10,921 nucleotides of DNA from Patescibacteria group bacterium (GTDB lineage Bacteria; Patescibacteriota; Saccharimonadia; Saccharimonadales; CAIOMD01): NCBI GenBank assembly GCA_025453305.1, contig JALOQO010000012.1, positions 1 to 10,921 of the forward strand, given 5' to 3'. The translations under genes and the position numbers were made by a program. The first letter of the stretch is position 1; the number at the start of each line of letters is the position of its first letter. Shown here piece by piece: positions 1 through 5,295 of this stretch. Below the pieces are notes generated by a model that saw only the letters and a program-made list of their open reading frames with translations, made no database searches and was not told the origin of the DNA.

Positions 1-472
1 CGTAATTTTTATATTTTCCATAATTTGCTATTCCTATACCCGTATCTTGAAACTTTGTATTTAAAAGGTTGTCTCTGTGTGAAATGCTATTAAGCCAACC
101 GTCTACAACCTTATCTACACTTTCGTTTGTAATAGCTAAATTTTCGCCAGCTAACTCGTAACTATAATCAACTTTTTTAAAATAATCCCAAGGCTCTTTG
201 CCATCTGGGGATTTGTGTGCAAAATATCTTTTTTGTACTATATCTTCGGCTTTCTGTTGGGCTGCATTCATTAGCTGAATGTTATTATTAAGTGGCTCTG
301 CACCAAATCTTTTACGGGCTTGATTACTAGCATCAAAAACTTCTATAGAATTTAGCGCTTTTATTGGCATTATATTAACCGGGTTTATAACTGTAACCCA
401 AAATATCATAAGCAAAGTACCAATAACAAAAATTGTATGACCAAAGTTGTGATGTGAGTGGTGATTATTCAT
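1..472 (-). CDS. CAP/SCP (YkwD-like) domain protein with N-terminal membrane anchor, partial
   Basis: The first 157 codons are present; the gene continues past the left edge. It starts with a histidine-rich tip (HHSHH, residues 4-8), then a hydrophobic segment at about 14-29 that looks like a signal anchor. A CAP domain follows from about residue 43: an N-Q-A-R-x3-G helix start, AHKSPDG (His86), GENLA (Glu110), a W-L-N-S-x2-H-R motif (His132) and GIGIA at 145-149. His86, Glu110 and His132 fit the conserved CAP cavity residues. Family knowledge: bacterial CAP/YkwD proteins are usually secreted or surface-bound, and their biochemical activity is mostly undefined. The topology suggests an extracytoplasmic CAP domain. 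The ATG at 472-470 lies inside the end of the methyltransferase gene (8-base overlap, ATGAATAA), so translation is probably coupled. Domain call is firm; function is unknown. Confidence 0.86.
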   Translation of the reverse strand, partial: MNNHHSHHNFGHTIFVIGTLLMIFWVTVINPVNIMPIKALNSIEVFDASNQARKRFGAEPLNNNIQLMNAAQQKAEDIVQKRYFAHKSPDGKEPWDYFKKVDYSYELAGENLAITNESVDKVVDGWLNSISHRDNLLNTKFQDTGIGIANYGKYKNY

Positions 473-980
473 TTTTGTTTATAAATGTTAAGTGGTAGAT
501 TGCGATTGCTGCAGCGTTTGATACATTTAAAGATTCTTTATTTCCAAGCTGTGGTATCTCAATTATGGCATCTGCTGAATTTTTAGTCCAGTCGTCTATG
601 CCCTCAGTCTCGTTACCAAGGATTAATAAAATATTATCATTTTGTCTAAAATCATTTAATTTTACGCTGTTTTTGTCTTGCTCTAAGCCTACTACAAAAA
701 TGTAGCCGTCTTTTTTAGCCTGATTAACAGCGTTTTTCAGACTTTCAAAGTGATAACAATTTATCATTGCTTCTGCACCAAGTGCGGTTTTATGAATTTG
801 CTTTGTTAATTTACTTGCTATATGGGGTAGCCTTATATCGTTTTGTAGCAAAGGATAGGGTGTGTAACCACTAAAATATAGGTCTTTAACGCCTAAACAC
901 TCGGCCGTTCTTAGAATACTACCAACATTATGAGTACTTCTGATATCGTGTAGTAACAAAGCGATTTTATGTTTACTCAT
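465..980 (-). CDS. TrmH/SpoU-family (SPOUT) RNA 2'-O-methyltransferase
   Basis: This 171-residue protein shows the three SpoU motifs: motif 1 with Asn18 and Arg24 (N-V-G-S-I-L-R-T), motif 2 ILLILGNETEG (117-127), and motif 3 with IPQLG and SLNVSNAAA (142-158). These build the knotted S-adenosylmethionine site of SPOUT enzymes, which methylate ribose 2'-OH groups in tRNA or rRNA in the cytoplasm. It is essentially the catalytic domain alone, lacking the N-terminal RNA-binding extension of RlmB and nearer the size of TrmL. Position 65-70 (TALGAE) resembles a subgroup of uncharacterised family members. The target nucleotide cannot be read from sequence. It is the first gene of a minus-strand pair with the CAP protein. 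No Shine-Dalgarno precedes the ATG; a TGtTAAAGT element sits exactly six bases upstream, a possible leaderless start. Confidence 0.92.
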   Translation of the reverse strand: MSKHKIALLLHDIRSTHNVGSILRTAECLGVKDLYFSGYTPYPLLQNDIRLPHIASKLTKQIHKTALGAEAMINCYHFESLKNAVNQAKKDGYIFVVGLEQDKNSVKLNDFRQNDNILLILGNETEGIDDWTKNSADAIIEIPQLGNKESLNVSNAAAIAIYHLTFINKNE

Positions 981-986
981 ATATAC

Positions 987-995
987 ACTTTAACA
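987..995 (-). promoter_or_regulatory. Possible extended -10 of the methyltransferase-CAP unit
   Basis: Read on the minus strand the bases are TGt-TAAAGT, a TGn extended -10 with a TAnnnT core (4 of 6 matches to TATAAT). Six bases separate it from the ATG at 980, so transcription would begin at or next to the start codon. No good -35 is seen at 17 bp; TTGCAC lies 19 bp upstream. Inference from sequence only. Confidence 0.35.
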
Positions 996-1041
996 GAGTT
1001 ATATTAATTAGGTGCAACTGTTAATATGTTATTAAATAAAG

Positions 1042-1047
1042 TATACT
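1042..1047 (+). promoter_or_regulatory. Possible -10 element for the pilus ATPase gene
   Basis: TATACT (5 of 6 to consensus) lies in the 95-base gap between the divergent methyltransferase and ATPase genes. It would give a leader of roughly 20 bases. No convincing -35 is visible, and the gap is so AT-rich that several other hexamers, such as TATATT at 1052-1057, compete. Confidence 0.35.
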
Positions 1048-1075
1048 AAATTATATTGCTTACGGTAAATTATAT

Positions 1076-2671
1076 ATGATTGATGATGCTCGAATACTAG
1101 ACGAACAAGCCACCCAAAGAAGAGCTCGAATTGTGGGCTTGAATTATTTTGACACATCAAAGCAGGAGCTATCTCTTTATAAAGATCTAATTTCGCTTGA
1201 GGATATTAAAAATATTAAAATCGTTCCGCTTTATGCAAGTGCTCATTTAATTAGATTCGGCATCACAAACAATACTTCGCAACTAACAGTTCAGCAATTC
1301 AGGCAACGGTTTCAGGATCAAACGGTAGAATTTTATTTAATTTCAGACAGTGGCTTTAGGGAACTTGTAAAAAGATATGATCCTCCAAAACAAATTATAT
1401 ACCAAGATATTGATATTAATACTCAAGCCGAAAATCAGATAAGCACAATATCCAGTACCCTAGAAGAAGTAAAATCAGATGACACCTTGGCTTATTTGGT
1501 TAAGCAGGCGTTTCAGCTAAAAGCATCTGATATTCATTTGGAGACCGATAGGAAAGAGGTAAGGATTAGATTTAGAGTAGATGGAGTTTTGCATCCGATA
1601 GCTGTTTTGTCAACAGAGAAGTATAAGCACTTAACTGCTAGTCTTGCAGTAGCTGCCAATTTATCTACCGAATCTAGAGAATCTCAAACGGGACATATTA
1701 ATAAAAAATATATTCTAGCAGATGGCAGTGAGGTAGAGGTAAACCTAAGGGTCGAGACTGTGCCGGCGATTCATGGAATGGATGCTGTTTTAAGACTTTT
1801 TAATCTAAGACCTGAACTTATGAAGCTAGACAAACTGGGTCTAAGAACTCAAGAGCGCGAAGTGATTAATGATATTATTAATCACCCTAAGGGGCTATTA
1901 TTGATAGTTGGGCCTACAGGATCGGGTAAAACAACCACACTTTACAGTATTATAAATGAACTAAACAGTGATAGCCGTAAAATTATAACCCTTGAAGACC
2001 CGGTTGAATATAATATTAAAGGTGTTACTCAAATACCAGTAGATAGTAGGTTAGATAGTACAGCATTTGCTAGGTCTTTTAGGGCTGTTCTTAGGCTAGA
2101 CCCAGATGTCGTGATGGTTGGTGAAATCCGCGACAACGATACAGCAAAAACCGCCCTACAGTCTGCCCTGACAGGTCATCTAGTGGTGTCTACTTATCAC
2201 GCTGGATCAGCTTCGGCGGCCTTAACTAGGCTTCTGGGCGCTATTGAAGAAAATCCGCTATTTACATCGGCTATTAGACTGGTTCAGGCCCAAAGGTTAT
2301 TAAGAAGGCTAGATGATACAACTAAACAACCATACACTCCCGATACTAAAGAACTGGATTGGTTAAGACGGGTTCTTGATACAATGCCAGAAAGTGTTCA
2401 AAAACCATCACTAGAAAATCTAAAATTATTTAAACCGTTACCTACCCCATTGAATCCGTTTGGTTTTAAGGGTTTATTTGCGGTCAGGGAACTATTAACA
2501 ATGACACCAGATATAGAAGCAGAGCTTCGCAGGCCTATTAGGGATATTAATACGCGCAGTATAGAGTCTGTAGCCATTGCCGGCGGTATGACAACACTGT
2601 TACATGAAGGCGTTCTTAAGGTAATTGCTGGCGAAACCAGTCTAGAAGAGGTCTTAAGAACTCTATTTTGA
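1076..2671 (+). CDS. PilB/GspE-type secretion ATPase (type IV pilus assembly)
   Basis: A 531-residue hexameric traffic ATPase of the GspE/PilB/PulE family, which acts at the inner face of the membrane to drive pilin polymerisation or secretion. Visible parts are an N-terminal domain (about 1-125) resembling the T2SSE_N fold, a PAS-like N2 region with SDIHLE around 150-156, Walker A GPTGSGKT (279-286), Asp box LEDPVEY (306-312), Walker B region DPDVVMVGEIRD (342-353, catalytic Glu350) and His box GHLVVSTYHA (367-376). After QRLLRRL (406-412), where PilB/GspE proteins normally carry the CxxC...CxxC zinc motif, there is no cysteine; the whole protein has none. The later GFKGLFAVREL (463-473) matches the family's YKGR...E segment, so the rest of that domain remains. 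PilB is favoured over PilT by the N-terminal domain. No other pilus gene is in view. It ends in TGA, overlapping malic enzyme by 9 bases. Confidence 0.93.
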   Translation: MIDDARILDEQATQRRARIVGLNYFDTSKQELSLYKDLISLEDIKNIKIVPLYASAHLIRFGITNNTSQLTVQQFRQRFQDQTVEFYLISDSGFRELVKRYDPPKQIIYQDIDINTQAENQISTISSTLEEVKSDDTLAYLVKQAFQLKASDIHLETDRKEVRIRFRVDGVLHPIAVLSTEKYKHLTASLAVAANLSTESRESQTGHINKKYILADGSEVEVNLRVETVPAIHGMDAVLRLFNLRPELMKLDKLGLRTQEREVINDIINHPKGLLLIVGPTGSGKTTTLYSIINELNSDSRKIITLEDPVEYNIKGVTQIPVDSRLDSTAFARSFRAVLRLDPDVVMVGEIRDNDTAKTALQSALTGHLVVSTYHAGSASAALTRLLGAIEENPLFTSAIRLVQAQRLLRRLDDTTKQPYTPDTKELDWLRRVLDTMPESVQKPSLENLKLFKPLPTPLNPFGFKGLFAVRELLTMTPDIEAELRRPIRDINTRSIESVAIAGGMTTLLHEGVLKVIAGETSLEEVLRTLF

Positions 2672-3799
2672 ACTAAAAACCGAGGCTACCGACTGCATTA
2701 CCTTTTCGTCAAAGGGGTTGGGAATAATTTGATCTTGGCTAGGTTGTCTAACAACATATGCTAGAGCTTCGGCGGCTTCTATTTTGTGATTTTCGGTTAT
2801 AATTTTTACTTTATTATCCAGAGCCCCCCTAAATATACCCGGAAAGGCAAGTACATTGTTAACTTGGTTTGGAAAATCACTTCTACCGGTGGCTATTACA
2901 GCAGCACCTGCCCGTTTGGCTAAATCGGGCATTATTTCTGGTTCTGGGTTGGCTAAGGCAAATATAATCGGATTTTTAGACATAGATTTAATAAGTTCTT
3001 CATTTAATAAACCACCCCTCGACACTCCAATGAAAATATCTGCATCTTTAAGCGCTTCTTCAAGACTGGTCGATCCGTCGTTATTACTGTAACTAGCAAG
3101 CAGTTGTTTTTCTTTGTTTAAATCCGGCCTGTCTTTATTAATAACTCCCTTGCTATCCACTGCAATTAAAACCGGATTAGCATATTGCTTGATTAATTTA
3201 GCGACTGCTACACCTGCTGCACCAGCTCCGATAAGGACAATTTTACAATCCGATAATCTACGGCCAGTTACTCTGGCGGCGTTTATTAGTCCGGCTAAAA
3301 CGACAATAGCGGTACCGTGTTGATCATCGTGCATTATCGGAATAGATAATCTTTTTTTAAGTTCATCTTCTATATAAAAACAATTCGGCGCGGCGATATC
3401 TTCTAGATTAATACCACCAAAACTAGGAGCTATTGCGCTTACGATATCAATAATTCTATCAGGATCTTGGGTATCAAGGACTATCGGAAAACCATCAATA
3501 TCGGCAAAGTGTTTAAACAGTATTGCTTTACCCTCCATTACCGGTAACGCTCCTCTCGGGCCAATATTGCCCAATCCTAAAACAGCCGAACCGTCTGATA
3601 CTATAGCGACAGAATTGTGAGTATTGGTATAAAGAGCAGTCTCATCTGGATGGTCTGTTAACCTACGGGAAACGGCGGCTACCCCGGGGCTATAGTATAC
3701 ACTTAAATCGTAAATAGAGTTGAGCGGAACCCTAGAAACCATTCCGATTTTGCCCCTGGAATTTAAATGTGCAGTCAGCGATTCATCATATATATTCAT
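2663..3799 (-). CDS. Malic enzyme (oxaloacetate-decarboxylating malate dehydrogenase), short form
   Basis: It catalyses oxidative decarboxylation of malate to pyruvate and CO2 with NAD(P)H formation, in the cytoplasm. Numbering from the ATG at 3799 gives 378 residues: YYSPGVA with the catalytic Tyr36, VSDGSAVLGLGNIGP (67-81), MEGKAILFK with Lys91, metal-ligand region NLEDIAAPNCF (Glu133, Asp134), HDDQHGT (157-163), the Rossmann motif GAGAAG (191-196), and FALANPEPEI followed by ATGRSDFPNQVNN near the C-terminus. The length is that of the catalytic protein without the phosphotransacetylase-like tail of MaeB. Cofactor preference cannot be told. A GTG directly precedes the ATG (3802); I prefer ATG because no Shine-Dalgarno is seen and a TATACT lies exactly six bases before it. 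In a fermentative small-genome cell it probably links malate, pyruvate and reducing power; that role is inference. Confidence 0.94.
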   Translation of the reverse strand: MNIYDESLTAHLNSRGKIGMVSRVPLNSIYDLSVYYSPGVAAVSRRLTDHPDETALYTNTHNSVAIVSDGSAVLGLGNIGPRGALPVMEGKAILFKHFADIDGFPIVLDTQDPDRIIDIVSAIAPSFGGINLEDIAAPNCFYIEDELKKRLSIPIMHDDQHGTAIVVLAGLINAARVTGRRLSDCKIVLIGAGAAGVAVAKLIKQYANPVLIAVDSKGVINKDRPDLNKEKQLLASYSNNDGSTSLEEALKDADIFIGVSRGGLLNEELIKSMSKNPIIFALANPEPEIMPDLAKRAGAAVIATGRSDFPNQVNNVLAFPGIFRGALDNKVKIITENHKIEAAEALAYVVRQPSQDQIIPNPFDEKVMQSVASVFSSK

Positions 3800-3805
3800 C
3801 ACTTA

Positions 3806-3834
3806 AGTATATAGTTTTTGAGATATAAGTTTAA
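3806..3834 (-). promoter_or_regulatory. Possible promoter of malic enzyme gene (leaderless geometry)
   Basis: On the minus strand TTAAAC (3834-3829) and TATACT (3811-3806) are separated by 17 bp. The -10 matches consensus at 5 of 6, the -35 at only 3 of 6. The expected transcription start, about seven bases downstream, falls on the A of the ATG at 3799, implying a leaderless message. Inference. Confidence 0.4.
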
Positions 3835-3857
3835 GGCTTTTAATTTATACTTTAATG

Positions 3858-3866
3858 TGCTATAAT
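3858..3866 (+). promoter_or_regulatory. Extended -10 promoter of the rplS operon
   Basis: TGcTATAAT is a perfect extended -10 on the plus strand, 43 bases before the rplS ATG. The -35 region is weak (TTTTAA at the 17-bp position), which an extended -10 can compensate. It is the best-matching promoter core in this gap and suits a strongly expressed ribosomal protein gene. Confidence 0.7.
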
Positions 3867-3909
3867 TTTCTAGAATTAATAAAATCTTAAGGATATTTCA
3901 GGGAAACGA

Positions 3910-4353
3910 ATGCAAAGTTTGATTAGTACTATTGAGCAAAAATACAAAAAACATCATTTGGTAGATGTTAAGTCTGGTGACATGGTTAGGGTTCACCAAA
4001 AAATCAAAGAAGGCAACAAAGAAAGAATTCAGGTTTTTGAAGGCTTGGTTATTAGAACAGATAGAAAAAACAGCCTTACTAGCAGTATCACAGTTCGCCG
4101 GATAGCCAGCGGTATTGGTGTAGAAAAAAGTTTTATTATGCATAGCCCCAATATTGTAAAAATAGAAGTTACCAAAAGAAGCAAGGTTCGTCGTAATAAT
4201 TTGTCTTATATGAGGCAGAGAACCGGCAAATCAGCCAGATTAACTGGGTTAGATTTTGACAAAAAATCGGTAAACACAGTACCCGAACCAGTAGTAGTTG
4301 ATCAAAAAAGCGAACCACAGCCAGTTGCTTCTGAATCTGAAAAATCAGAATAA
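3910..4353 (+). CDS. rplS: 50S ribosomal protein L19 with acidic C-terminal extension
   Basis: L19 binds 23S rRNA at the 30S-50S interface. The 147-residue product has a full L19 core at about 1-113: a D-x2-SGDMVRV strand (19-28), RIQVFEGLVI (39-48), TVRRIASGIGVE (61-72), MHSPNIVKIEV (77-87), and a basic tail KVRRNNLSYMRQRTGKSARL (92-111). Bacterial L19 is usually about 115 residues, so residues 114-147 are an added tail, rich in Pro, Glu, Ser and Val and probably disordered. AGGGA at 3900-3904 is a plausible Shine-Dalgarno. It leads a three-gene run with rnhB and yraN; rplS next to rnhB and yraN is a recurring bacterial order, but rpsP, rimM and trmD, which often precede rplS, are absent here. 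Confidence 0.97.
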   Translation: MQSLISTIEQKYKKHHLVDVKSGDMVRVHQKIKEGNKERIQVFEGLVIRTDRKNSLTSSITVRRIASGIGVEKSFIMHSPNIVKIEVTKRSKVRRNNLSYMRQRTGKSARLTGLDFDKKSVNTVPEPVVVDQKSEPQPVASESEKSE

Positions 4354-4368
4354 TTGCAATATTATTAA

Positions 4369-4929
4369 ATGGAAAAATTCAAAAATCTGCCTGTTATTGG
4401 TATAGACGAAGTAGGCAGGGGTTCGTGGGCCGGTCCTTTAGTGGTTGGTGCGGTTTATTTAACTAAACCAATTGATGGTTTGGCAGATTCAAAATTATTA
4501 TCAATAAACAAACGAATAAGTATATATAACCAACTTAAAAAAACAGTAGCTTTTGGCTTGGGCTGGGTGTCGGCCAGCGAAATCGATGATATTGGGCTAT
4601 CTTTGTCTTTAAAATTAGCTACCGCCAAAGCGCTAGAGGATTTAAATATTGATTTAACCGCACCGATAATCATAGATGGTTTGGTTAATTTTTTGCCCGA
4701 AATAAACGATGTTACGCTTTTACCAAAAGCCGATCAAAAAATTCCAGCGGTAAGCGCAGCCAGTATCATTGCCAAGGTTGCTCGAGATTATAGAATGCAA
4801 GAACTTTCAGTTGAATTTCCGCAGTACGGTTTCGATAAAAATGTTGGCTATGGAACTGCAATGCATAAGCTTGCAATAAATAAATATGGCTTTTGTGGGT
4901 TACATAGAAGAACATTTAAAATACCCTAG
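4369..4929 (+). CDS. rnhB: Ribonuclease HII
   Basis: It cleaves the RNA strand of RNA:DNA hybrids and starts removal of single ribonucleotides misincorporated in DNA. The 186-residue protein matches type 2 RNase H throughout: GIDEVGRGSWAGPLVV (11-26) with catalytic Asp13 and Glu14 and the GRG motif, DSKLL (40-44), IIIDG with Asp103, KADQKIPAVSAASIIAKVARD (120-140) with Asp122 the likely fourth acidic ligand, then QYGFDKNVGYGT, a following His and LHRRTF near the end. The length is usual for a compact RnhB. It begins 15 bases after the rplS stop with no clear Shine-Dalgarno, so it may rely on coupling to rplS. All catalytic residues are present. Confidence 0.96.
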   Translation: MEKFKNLPVIGIDEVGRGSWAGPLVVGAVYLTKPIDGLADSKLLSINKRISIYNQLKKTVAFGLGWVSASEIDDIGLSLSLKLATAKALEDLNIDLTAPIIIDGLVNFLPEINDVTLLPKADQKIPAVSAASIIAKVARDYRMQELSVEFPQYGFDKNVGYGTAMHKLAINKYGFCGLHRRTFKIP

Positions 4930-4938
4930 GCTTTAATT

Positions 4939-4947
4939 TGGTATTAT
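4939..4947 (+). promoter_or_regulatory. Possible extended -10 for yraN (leaderless geometry)
   Basis: TGgTATTAT lies in the 24-base gap after rnhB and ends exactly six bases before the yraN ATG, so a transcript from it would start at the start codon. No -35 is visible. It may be an internal promoter that adds to readthrough from the rplS operon. Inference from sequence. Confidence 0.4.
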
Positions 4948-4953
4948 ATAAAA

Positions 4954-5295
4954 ATGTCTACTACTAGCAGCGGTCGTAATGCTGAACAATTTGTAGCCGA
5001 CTATTTATATAATAATAAGCATCAGATTGTTAGCACAAATTGGCGCACGAGATACTGTGAGATTGATATTGTGAGTACTTTTGGGGGAACTGTGTACTTT
5101 ACGGAGGTTCGTTATCGTAAAGTTAATAGCTGGGGTAGTGGGCTTGAAACCATAACTCCTAAAAAACTTAATCAAATGAATTTTGCAGCTAATTTTTGGA
5201 TTAATAATAATCATTGGGAGGGGCCCGCAATTATTCAGGTTGCGAGTGTTTGCGGAAACCCATATGAACTCGAATCTATTACAGAGATAATATAA
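4954..5295 (+). CDS. yraN: YraN family (UPF0102) endonuclease-like protein
   Basis: A 113-residue protein of the UPF0102 family, which has a restriction-endonuclease-like (PD-(D/E)xK) fold and a poorly defined cellular role, possibly with Holliday-junction or other branched DNA. Conserved elements are GRNAEQFVADYL (7-18), CEIDIV (35-40, Asp38), YFTEVRYR (48-55, Glu51 and Arg53) and WGSGLETITPKKL (60-72). EVR instead of EVK occurs in known YraN proteins, so it is not a loss. Two departures stand out: the usual Gly of GEID is Cys35, and the C-terminal FDV-type strand reads IIQVAS. It is third in the rplS-rnhB-yraN order, which supports the call. Its last 17 bases overlap the end of the convergent M1 aminopeptidase gene. 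No Shine-Dalgarno is seen before the ATG. Confidence 0.85.
   Translation: MSTTSSGRNAEQFVADYLYNNKHQIVSTNWRTRYCEIDIVSTFGGTVYFTEVRYRKVNSWGSGLETITPKKLNQMNFAANFWINNNHWEGPAIIQVASVCGNPYELESITEII

Noticed and set aside
2660..2700. Terminator between the converging ATPase and malic enzyme genes
   Set aside because: The coding regions overlap by 9 bases and I see no GC-rich hairpin with a T-run on either strand.
2856..3323. Two plus-strand open frames opposite malic enzyme
   Set aside because: Antisense to the conserved Rossmann and substrate regions of a clear enzyme, with no ribosome site or domain.
3898..4143. 81-codon minus-strand open frame opposite rplS
   Set aside because: It lies fully antisense to a certain L19 gene, shows no recognisable domain, and its composition follows from the coding strand.
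5101..5112. EVR in YraN taken as loss of the catalytic lysine
   Set aside because: EVR in place of EVK is found in other YraN proteins, as I recall including E. coli YraN, so it is not evidence of inactivity.
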